NCBI GenBank assembly: GCA_000469685.2
Contig: LS997565.1
Span: forward strand, 37,227,819 to 37,291,818
Length of the DNA stretch: 64,000 nt
Direction of reading: 5' to 3'
From: Haemonchus contortus
Taxonomy: Eukaryota > Nematoda > Chromadorea > Rhabditida > Trichostrongylidae
Shown: in pieces, positions 32,401-40,800 of the stretch
How the letters are laid out: each line of letters opens with the position of its first letter
How positions within the stretch are numbered: the first letter of the stretch is position 1
Program-made: the position numbers and the translations under genes
The notes under the pieces: generated by a model
What the model saw: the letters and a program-made list of their open reading frames with translations, nothing else
What the model was told of the DNA's origin: nothing
Database searches by the model: none

Positions 32401-32935
32401 ACGGACAAATTCACGCCTATTGCTTCTCGTCTTCATAATGCATGCATATCCTGCTCTATTTCAGTTGTATGAGTTGTTTAATCGAGCTGGAGAGGTTAAA
32501 CGAGTAATCATGGGCCTTGATCGTTTCAAAAAAAGTCCCTGTGGTTTTTGTTTTGTAATGTGAGTATTGTTCATTTGCTATTGCTTTCGTTCCTATTAGT
32601 ACCGTAAACATAGCTTCGAGAATAAATGGCTGACTACTTTTCAGTTATTACACGCGAGCAGATACCGAAAATGCCGTACGTTTTCTGAATCGTACGATGC
32701 TGGATGGAAGGATCATCCGGGTGGACTATGATGCAGGCTTCGTGGAAGGGCGTCAATATGGACGAGGAAAACACGGCGGACAGGTAGTACCGCCTTCCCT
32801 AAATTTTTGTACCGATATCTTTATGTTTGGATGAAACTCTTTGTTGTTTTTTAGGTCCGAGATGAGTATCGTGAACAGTATGATCCTGATAGGGGCGGCT
32901 ATGGTAAAATTTGGCAAGATCGGGAGAGGATTTGA
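29417..32935 (+). CDS. NCBP2: Nuclear cap-binding protein subunit 2 (CBP20), copy 2
   Basis: Second full-length cap-binding RRM gene. Exons 29417-29465, 31542-31609, 31680-31766, 32465-32559, 32645-32783 and 32855-32935 give 172 residues. All five introns sit at the same positions and phases as in copy 1, so the pair arose by duplication of a complete gene. About 15 residues differ (roughly 91% identity), mostly conservative (for example LYIGNL to VYVGNL, RIIIG to RVIMG, GRGRRGG to GRGKHGG). Synonymous changes are many, which suggests an old duplication under purifying selection. The cap-stacking tyrosines and both RNP motifs are intact. The C-terminus ends QDRERI rather than QDREKKY. Intron 1 (2,076 bases) is largely a minisatellite. 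An AATAAA occurs at 33522-33527, rather far downstream. Confidence 0.96.
29531..29550. repeat. (TG)n microsatellite
   Basis: Alternating TG run in intron 1 of the second CBP20 gene, shortly before the minisatellite begins. Confidence 0.85.
29591..30770 (+). repeat. Minisatellite of ~128-bp units in a CBP20 intron
   Basis: About ten diverged units. The anchor GGACCTAGAG or a variant starts near 29591, 29736, 29864, 29992, 30110, 30238, 30366, 30503 and 30619, with a degenerate last copy near 30755; spacing is mostly 128 (range about 116-145). Each unit carries TTCAAATTTGGTAGGAGTAC, AGGATGGGAACACTT, a GGGTGG.GGACCGGACTCC block and CCGCCCACAGGGGGCGGGG, the last able to form a CCGCCC/GGGCGG hairpin. 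The unit is GC-richer than its surroundings. Open frames of up to 209 codons on both strands here are by-products of the periodicity, not genes. Confidence 0.93.
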
Positions 32936-33734
32936 ATGTCTCCCGTTTCTCAAAGACTATATGAAGAATCATTTCTTCTCAAACGCTTACCTGTTCTCAT
33001 AAAAAATGTTCTCACTTCCGGGTTTGACCCGATTTGGCCTAAAGGCCAATTTTTGAATTCTGGTTCTGAATTCTGATTTTTTTTTATGAATTCACAATAG
33101 AATATAATGATAAGATTGTAGAACGATGTTCGTGCAACTAACTGGTATTAGAAAGCGGTTGCTTTGGGCCAATGTAAGGGGGATCCAGGATTGGCGGATT
33201 TGACCGATCAACCAATCAAGTGTGTCTCAGGCACGTCATGAGAGCTTGGCCCGCTTCCGCGCTCCCACAGAACACCAGTCGGTTGGCCGTACATCAATTG
33301 TCTTCTTCATCGCATGTTTATAGGTTGTTATAATTTTCTTTATTTTTGGTGATGGTTTACATTTCTGTCCCTGAAAAAACGAACTCGGTGATGGTTCAGA
33401 GATATTTTTAAGTATTTCTTTCGATTTGTTTGTTGTTCTATGGTGTTTGGCATACTGTTTTGTAGTAACCTTTCATGTTGTTAAATTATCTCATCTGTTT
33501 TTGTTGAGGAGAATTTTATGCAATAAAAGAAGAATCAGTCGTGAGTTATGTTGCAGCGGTAGTACCCAAATTTATTAACCAAAATTCGGGATATATCAGT
33601 TCTGGTTGGGTGTCAAGAGGCGATAAGTCGGGTCAATAGGACCTATTCTAGTCGGGCCTATTCTGACAATAAGTTGACCTGGTGTAGTAGTTTCCATGTT
33701 CGGTCTTCTTGAAACCTGGGCATGTCACATAATG
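32936..33734. other. Downstream region of second CBP20
   Basis: About 800 bases with no gene recognised. It includes a poly(T) run near 33080 and an AATAAA at 33522-33527 that may serve as the polyadenylation signal. The fold-back retroelement starts at its right edge. Confidence 0.55.
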
Positions 33735-33785
33735 TTTTTACACTGTTTTGCCGTACAGGTTTGTTATGATGAAACCGCTTTATTA

Positions 33786-33822
33786 GGTCGACGTTTCGAA
33801 CAACTCGTCGTCTTCAAGGACC
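33786..33822 (-). ncRNA. Hammerhead-ribozyme-like motif, left arm
   Basis: Exact inverted copy of the motif at 36017-36053. Read on the minus strand it has GGTC, CTTGAAGA, a weak stem, CGAAACGTC and GACC in hammerhead order. See the right-arm entry for the deviation from the consensus. Confidence 0.5.
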
Positions 33823-34044
33823 TGAAAGTAATTCGAAGCTCCTGACCTGTGACTTACCCGACCAAGCGCCCAAACACGCTAGGCCAGTTGCAACAACTCC
33901 CAGAAACTTGAACACCAAAAGATTCCAGCGAAGCAACCAACCTTCTGCGGTTTCACCAGCGTTGCTGTCCCACTCGATGCCGTGAACAATAAGGGACTAA
34001 TGAGACACCATCGACGATCGTGATATAAGAATAACGCGGTGATC

Positions 34045-34819
34045 TCAAAGCCCACAAAAGGGAATGAATGGCAGAAGTTCACTCGTTATGGCAATGCATT
34101 CATTTCGGTTGTTCAGCTTTGGATTTCTCTCGCGGATGTGCAACGCTTCCAATATCTTTCTGGCACCGATCTCGCTCTCGTAGGCTAGGATTTTGCATTT
34201 AATATCAAAATCATCGCCCTGATGTTCTTCTAATCGATGCCTTCCAAGTGGCGTGAGTAGGCTTCCACGCCTTTTACCTGCTAGATGTTCTTTGACGCGT
34301 ATGCTCAACATCCTTCCCGTCTCACCAATATATATTTCGTCACAAGCTGAACACTGAAGTTGATACACTGTTCCTCGCTGTGAGCAATCTCCATCTCTTC
34401 CAAAAGGACAAATAACGCAGTTATCCGTCGTGCACGTGCGATCATAAAGCCTATTGCGGATTAGATGACGTTTGATATTGTCCGCTGGTAGGTTTATCAG
34501 GACAACATCATTCGCCAAATCCGCTCGTGCAATGCATTGTCGAATTTCTGCGCTCACTTTGTCTGATATAAATGGAAGCCGGAGATGCGCCATGTTCTCA
34601 CGATTTCTCAGCGAATACGCTTTTAAGCCTGATCTCTTACGTTGTGTCCCATAGCCATTCAAGCTTGCAATCTCAGCTGCTAGTTTACGTGACTCCTCTC
34701 GTTCCACTTCACCTGTGCACACTCCTGTAGCTGTTCTGTACATGTTGCGAACTACTGCACGTTTCACAGCTTCAGGGTGAGCAGACTTTGCGTGGAGTAG
34801 AATGTTCTTAGAGCTGCTC
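34045..34819 (-). pseudogene. Penelope GIY-YIG ORF fragment in inverted arm
   Basis: Minus-strand frame identical in sequence to residues after the reverse-transcriptase end of the right-hand copy, from SSSKNILLHAKS through the YIGETGR endonuclease motif to the stop after FIPFCGL. It begins abruptly at the inner arm boundary, so the start and the catalytic YIDD part are missing. It is the duplicated 3' portion and probably not expressed by itself. Confidence 0.85.
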
Positions 34820-35794
34820 ATTATGTACTGTCGGTACATCGATGACTGCTGCGTAGTTACATCAACGCAGCAAGAGATGGATGAGTTGTTTGACATCCTC
34901 AACCGACAGTCTCAGTATATCAAGTTCACGAGAGACGTTCCGCACGAAGGCTGGCTTCCTTATCTTAACACGCAGATAAACATCTCAAGTGGTAGGTACA
35001 ATGTGAAGTGGTATCGGAAGAGCAGCTCTAAGAACATTCTACTCCACGCAAAGTCTGCTCACCCTGAAGCTGTGAAACGTGCAGTAGTTCGCAACATGTA
35101 CAGAACAGCTACAGGAGTGTGCACAGGTGAAGTGGAACGAGAGGAGTCACGTAAACTAGCAGCTGAGATTGCAAGCTTGAATGGCTATGGGACACAACGT
35201 AAGAGATCAGGCTTAAAAGCGTATTCGCTGAGAAATCGTGAGAACATGGCGCATCTCCGGCTTCCATTTATATCAGACAAAGTGAGCGCAGAAATTCGAC
35301 AATGCATTGCACGAGCGGATTTGGCGAATGATGTTGTCCTGATAAACCTACCAGCGGACAATATCAAACGTCATCTAATCCGCAATAGGCTTTATGATCG
35401 CACGTGCACGACGGATAACTGCGTTATTTGTCCTTTTGGAAGAGATGGAGATTGCTCACAGCGAGGAACAGTGTATCAACTTCAGTGTTCAGCTTGTGAC
35501 GAAATATATATTGGTGAGACGGGAAGGATGTTGAGCATACGCGTCAAAGAACATCTAGCAGGTAAAAGGCGTGGAAGCCTACTCACGCCACTTGGAAGGC
35601 ATCGATTAGAAGAACATCAGGGCGATGATTTTGATATTAAATGCAAAATCCTAGCCTACGAGAGCGAGATCGGTGCCAGAAAGATATTGGAAGCGTTGCA
35701 CATCCGCGAGAGAAATCCAAAGCTGAACAACCGAAATGAATGCATTGCCATAACGAGTGAACTTCTGCCATTCATTCCCTTTTGTGGGCTTTGA
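34820..35794 (+). CDS. Penelope-like RT C-terminus plus GIY-YIG endonuclease, 5'-truncated
   Basis: Open for 325 codons. It starts inside the reverse transcriptase with YCRYIDDCCVV, the motif C box whose two Asp residues bind the catalytic metal. The end of the RT fold (GWLPYLNTQINISS, then KWYRKS) follows. A linker with a Cys-rich stretch (CTTDNCVICPFGRDGDC) leads to the endonuclease: VYQLQC.ACDEIYIGETGR, then R.KEHL, the GIY-YIG arrangement with the CxxC insert usual for Penelope elements, and a conserved Glu near SEIGARKILEA. The frame has no stops or shifts, so the copy is young. The N-terminal RT half is missing; the first codons of the extended frame (from 34802) come from the inverted arm. 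Confidence 0.9.
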   Translation: MMYCRYIDDCCVVTSTQQEMDELFDILNRQSQYIKFTRDVPHEGWLPYLNTQINISSGRYNVKWYRKSSSKNILLHAKSAHPEAVKRAVVRNMYRTATGVCTGEVEREESRKLAAEIASLNGYGTQRKRSGLKAYSLRNRENMAHLRLPFISDKVSAEIRQCIARADLANDVVLINLPADNIKRHLIRNRLYDRTCTTDNCVICPFGRDGDCSQRGTVYQLQCSACDEIYIGETGRMLSIRVKEHLAGKRRGSLLTPLGRHRLEEHQGDDFDIKCKILAYESEIGARKILEALHIRERNPKLNNRNECIAITSELLPFIPFCGL

Positions 35795-36016
35795 GATCAC
35801 CGCGTTATTCTTATATCACGATCGTCGATGGTGTCTCATTAGTCCCTTATTGTTCACGGCATCGAGTGGGACAGCAACGCTGGTGAAACCGCAGAAGGTT
35901 GGTTGCTTCGCTGGAATCTTTTGGTGTTCAAGTTTCTGGGAGTTGTTGCAACTGGCCTAGCGTGTTTGGGCGCTTGGTCGGGTAAGTCACAGGTCAGGAG
36001 CTTCGAATTACTTTCA

Positions 36017-36053
36017 GGTCCTTGAAGACGACGAGTTGTTCGAAACGTCGACC
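36017..36053 (+). ncRNA. Hammerhead-ribozyme-like motif, right arm
   Basis: About 220 bases after the endonuclease stop. GGTC (36017-36020) can pair with GACC (36050-36053) as stem I. Between them lie CTTGAAGA, an imperfect stem (CGAC..GTTCG with a bulge), then GAAAC and GTC. This is the hammerhead order CUGANGA, stem II, GAAA, minimal stem III, NUH. The first box has one extra or changed U compared with CUGANGA, so activity is uncertain. Penelope-like elements are known to carry hammerhead motifs with very short stem III in their terminal repeats, which supports the reading. Confidence 0.55.
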
Positions 36054-36147
36054 TAATAAAGCGGTTTCATCATAACAAACCTGTACGGCAAAACAGTGTA
36101 AAAATAAGTTGGCCATTTTCTTCCACGGTATGCGAAAACCGAAAGGT

Positions 36148-36600
36148 CTACTGTTTCAAATTTTTGGGGTGCTTTGGAGTTGCAGTTAGTTCTCCTTCCT
36201 TAGAGTAGGTAGTAGGTATTTCGAGTCCCTCCGCTGGAGCCCTTTTTCTGAGCCGATGCGCAACTTCAACGGTAAATGGTCCCGTAACACTGCGTGAGTA
36301 TCTCGGGTGGTTTCGCTGATGATTATATTTGAACAAGAGAGAACGGAGAACAACATGTCGGTGAAGGGAGTGCAGTATGTACTGGATGACACTATGGACC
36401 AAGGAACCAGACGTTTTCGAACCGAGCGCACGCACTTGAAAACTACTCGGAAAATGCATCATTCCATAACCGCCAAAGCTTGGTGAGATCAATCCGGACC
36501 ACTTCTCCGAGGACTTCAAAGCCCTCAGTTGAATGACTGCTCCGCTTTCATACGTCGCAGGCGGAGGTGGTAACGGATTCAATTTACCACTGGGTTGCAC
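36148..36600 (-). other. Unassigned 150-codon open frame
   Basis: Continuous minus-strand frame starting MQPSGKLNPLPPPPATYESG. There is no recognisable domain, signal or membrane segment, and a second minus frame overlaps it. It may be part of a dispersed repeat; no family assignment is made. Confidence 0.2.
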
Positions 36601-36703
36601 ATCGACTCAGAAAGTGGGAAATGGTAGCAAGGACTAGTGCAAATCATTTGCTCCACTAACACTTATTGGTACTGTAATGTCATCTCGATATCACGGTGGG
36701 GGA

Positions 36704-36728
36704 GGGGGGGGGGGGGGGGGAGGGGGGG
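36704..36728. repeat. Poly(G) tract (17 G, A, 7 G)
   Basis: Long G homopolymer interrupted once by A at 36721, preceded by GGTGGGGGA. It could form a G-quadruplex. Confidence 0.95.
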
Positions 36729-37884
36729 TGAACTAGCCTCGACAGACGAGCGGAACAGGCGTTCTCCGTTAACTTCTACATCTGCTGACCGCGGCAAGTC
36801 ATAGTATAGGTCGCAGGCGCATACTTAGCCTCAGTGTGATTCTGAATGGAATCGAATGCGGTGCGGTTCCCGTAGCGAGCTGATAAACGCCCAGAGACTT
36901 TACCCTATCGTACCTTCTTGACGAGCAACACATGTATGGGTGAGGGTTTTCCCAACCCTCATGCATTTTCCGAACCTTCTTATTTTTCCTACTTCTATGT
37001 TACAGTTGCTGGGCAAACAGGAAAAGCAACAAAGAAAAAATCCAAAAATTCTATCTACATAAAAATTTCACATACAATAAGCTCAGGAAGGGTTTGAAGA
37101 ATAACACGACCTTAACGGTCAATCCAGACTAGAAAGAAAACATTGACAGTGTTATTCATACATGCACATACATAATATGCTCTCTGATGGCTAATGGCCC
37201 CTACAAAGCAAATTCTTTTTTGTCATTAAAAAAGAAAATGCAACGAATAAAAAATGAGGTAATACATCGAAAGGGGGCAGACATTTGTGAAGCAATGTTT
37301 GATAGGTTACAGTTATTACAAAGTAATAATAGCAGTTTTGTACTTAGAACAAAGCAAATTTCGTGAAGGGAGCAAGCACAACCGTCTAATAACCGGTGAG
37401 TATTCGATAATGACATGACAAAGTAGTTTTAAGCAATTTGAAAATGTATTAATATGTAGTGATCAAATAAACCCGTAACACTTCAAAGGAGAGCGACTTA
37501 TTGAATTCGGTCTATAGTTTCGCTGTCAACAAGGAACATAGCTACAGTGGAAACTCGTCCATCGGAATGGTTCAGTGGTTTGGGGAGAAACTCTCTCTTT
37601 CCACTGGAACAGAACACGGAACACCACGAGAACTACGCCTGAGGGGCGCTAGGATCTACGAAATAGTTTCAACTGAAACAGGTGGCTCCAAAAAGTTCAC
37701 CTGTAGGCTGAAAGTTGACTGAATGGAAAGTTCCCAGAAGGGAGCTCCAGCTAAGGGAAAAGTACTAGAAGCTCAAAATAGAATGGGTTTTCTTCCAGAT
37801 ATCCAGAAGCGTGGGAAACAAGTCTTTGTGTCCCAATAAGATACAGACGAAACTAAAGACCGAAACTGTGAGCAGCAACCCGCT

Positions 37885-40800
37885 TCAGACCCGTTGCGAT
37901 TGCGCTTGATGTGAATGGAAGATTTTAGAAGCATTTTGTAAGATGATTTCAGTGGCTTGTTGAAATTTAGCCGTTCCAGAAGACATTTCGAGAAAATCGT
38001 TGAATTGAGGCCTGAAAAATAAATATTAAGGAAACAGGGTGTTACATTGCTAGGTGTTTTAAGATGTCCTCCTGGTTTCAATATGCATGAAACTCCAGAC
38101 AACTTGTCATGACCCATGGCGTAAATGGACAGTGGTTGCCACTTTTGGTTTACTGTAGAAAGCTATTTATGCTATTGCACGAGACTTAGGTCTTGTCAAG
38201 ATACCCTTTTCGTACCATTTCCGTCATGGTAATCCTGTGCCACCCTTATTTTCACCACATTTGGGAAATCCTATGCTTCGCGAATTGGCGGACTCATATC
38301 TTTGCTACCTCCATACGCTCTTCCATTTTTGTTCACATAAAAAGCCCAAGATCATTGTAAAGTGCATCTCTCAAGGCATGCGCGATGGATTGGCCAAGCA
38401 GAACGTTAGGAATTCTCTGAGTGATGCGGAGCTAATTCGTGGACTGACCCAGCCTTACACTCCTAACCCCCAGGATGCCCAGAAAAGAGATCAGATTTGA
38501 CAGAAAAGATTAGTGCCATACCTGAACAACGTGGGAAAAAGAACTTTCGATAAATTGTGAACATCCATTGCAGTGCTTGGCGAGGAGGCGACCTACAAGG
38601 ATCACTCGATAGCTATCACTCATTCGGAGCAACAAAATAAGAGACTTACCCTCTCTAAATGAGATGTCAAGTAGATGAGAACATTCCGATTCACTGGTGT
38701 TAGTCGTGTCATAACTGCATGCATTTGTTCAATTACCTGGAACATTTATAGTAACTGTGGTACGGTACTCAAGATTTTTGCTAGTTTTGTCAGAGAGAAC
38801 ACCTCAACCTCGCACCTTCAGAACATAATCTGCTGTCTCGGAGGGTATCATTTACGCTACCCAACCACCCATTCATGTCCTTGCCCGGAACTTCATTTTT
38901 AAATGCGTTATATATCGTTTATTTGACACGGGTGTTGGGCTATCACTTGCATGTGCTAGTGGTAAGCAATTGCAGACTGCTACTGTGAGTATTTATGAAT
39001 ACTACCCTTTTGGAGCATGGGTTGAGGTGAGATGAAGTCATAAGCCATTTGAAGCAAGTTGCACAACCGCATCGCAGCTGCGCGCACAACATTCTTGAGC
39101 TGGGGTCAACCCAGTGGTTCTACTGCCTCGAAAGCCTTAGCCTATCTCTTTAAAACTTGTCGCGTCATAGTTCGTACACTTCCCAGTCATTTTCTTGCGC
39201 AGTCCGCTCAGAAACATTCCCAATATAAGCCTAAGCCTGGTTGGGGCCCCTATGCAGAGAGAGGAAAAAGGACAGTTCATTTGTCCTGCATAGGCCCTTT
39301 TGCTCAAGGTTCAAGACCTCCCATTACGATCTTTCCCACCACATGGAACTATTTGTGATGTTATCAAGGTTCTCTATTCATATGCTAAAGAGAGGTGTCA
39401 CCACTGCATCGATGGACTACAACACAGCGAGGTCAAATTGAAGGTTTGCAACGGGAAAGAAAATTAATTATATAACTACTGGGAATCGAGGAGGCTCCGA
39501 AGAAGGCGGTTCAGTTGGATAAAAAAAGCTTCTATATAGTACTGGAGTTGAACAATCTCACCTCAGAACCATTCATACTGTCTAAAATGTCTTGATGTAA
39601 TTCCGTTGGAATCAGAGGTTCTGCCAAGCAGCTGAAGAAGTTTTTCACGGCTGTCGCAACCACGTGTACCGGCATGTCGAGACCAGCGATATCCACATCG
39701 CCCTGAAGATATTCTTGAGGATCGCATTTCTTTTTGATGTTTGTGTGAGCTTTATCCAAACAAAAATGATCCGTAATCGTTCAAAGCCTTAAGTACAAAC
39801 GTATAATCCCGTTCCTGGGAAGTATGCCAAGGCACTCGACCTCCGTTCAGAATCGAAGTGGCGTTTTAAATGCGCATGCGGCCTATACCATTACTTGCAG
39901 TGACTAACCGGTGTCAGGACAGTGCTTCTTATACCCTACCCCAGACGGCCGTGGTACCAATCCACCGACCCCAGAGAGGTGGAAAGCTGGATTGGAGGGG
40001 ATGATACGAAATTCGATCCTGGAACTATGACTGTATTCAATTGCCTGTGTAACATCCGCGCCTTAAACGGAGCCCGTATTCGTTCAGAACAATGACTTTT
40101 AAGGAAACAATGACATTAAAATTAGTGTTCTCTTCACCCTACAAGTTAGGTACCAATTATACGGCAATGAAAGGATTCAAATCACTTCGAGCCGACCCGT
40201 AACCGGACTCCCGTGCACAAAAGTACCCTCACACCAAAACATAGCCCCACCATCGCCGTATACTTAATCTCAGTTATGTATTTGTAACCTACAGTAGCGC
40301 TCAAAAGTCTTCAGTGAGATGGTTCTTTAGTCCTCCTACTGGATCTAATCTTGCGAAATTTCTATATTTGGAGCGTGGGTGTATTGTCAATATTTGCCAC
40401 TATTAACCTGCAATATGGTCATGTTCCAGGTATTCCAAAGAGCATGAACTCAAAATCAGCTGAAAATATAGATGATGGTCGTTCTAGAATCCCTTTTCTT
40501 CTTGTCATGTCTAAAGTGTACGAGCGGTAACCCCGATCACAATAGATGAGAAAAACGCACATAAGGTGCGAATAAGTGCAGTCGTCAACAACTTTAGTTT
40601 CATCAAAATCTGCTACTGCAACAAACATCTAGCTCTATCTGTGGATACTGCAGCTTCACAGTCGAATAGTGTTGGGTAGGATGAAATATGCTCTAGTTAA
40701 ACATATCCAAATTTCGCGCGATTCGGTCTACTAAGAAAAAAGTTATGAACGAAAAAGCGTCGAAGCATTTCACTGAAGACTTTTGAGCGCTACTGTATAT

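Larger units (their letters stand above)
33735..36104 (+). mobile_element. Fold-back Penelope-like retroelement (GIY-YIG type)
   Basis: Two inverted arms, 33735-34819 and 35020-36104, each 1,085 bases, flank 200 unique bases. Both outer and inner boundaries are sharp, and I found no mismatch in the arm segments I compared; the proteins read from the two arms are identical. The right-hand copy encodes the end of a reverse transcriptase with the YIDD catalytic box, then a linker and a GIY-YIG endonuclease, the arrangement of Penelope-like elements. The left arm is an inverted duplicate of the 3' part, and the element is 5'-truncated. Inverted or tandem partial copies are typical of this class. 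No target-site duplication was evident. Confidence 0.9.
36105..37884. other. Region between Penelope element and p190 gene end
   Basis: About 1.8 kb with no assigned gene. It contains open frames at 36148-36600 (-, 150 codons) and 37501-37713 (+, 70 codons) that I cannot assign, and the poly(G) tract at 36704-36728. The 3' UTR of the minus-strand p190-type gene should lie in the right-hand part. Confidence 0.5.

Noticed and set aside
33676..33734. Target-site duplication for the Penelope element
   Set aside because: AATAAGTTGACC at about 33675 resembles AATAAGTTGGCC after the right arm (36102), but it is some 60 bases from the left arm boundary and imperfect. Too weak to claim.
34472..34654. 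60-codon frames on the opposite strand of the Penelope arms, and the frame shared by 33879-34082 and 35757-35960
   Set aside because: Identical in both arms because the arms are identical; they overlap the endonuclease frame in another register or follow its stop and have no domain similarity.
39703..39759. Upstream extension of the RhoGAP exon (AHTNIKKKCDPQEYLQ)
   Set aside because: The only acceptor that would include it (ATAAAG) breaks the frame with the preceding exon. The acceptor ATATCTTCAG at 39703 keeps the phase and gives a direct match to p190 (FREK joined to GDVDIAGLD).
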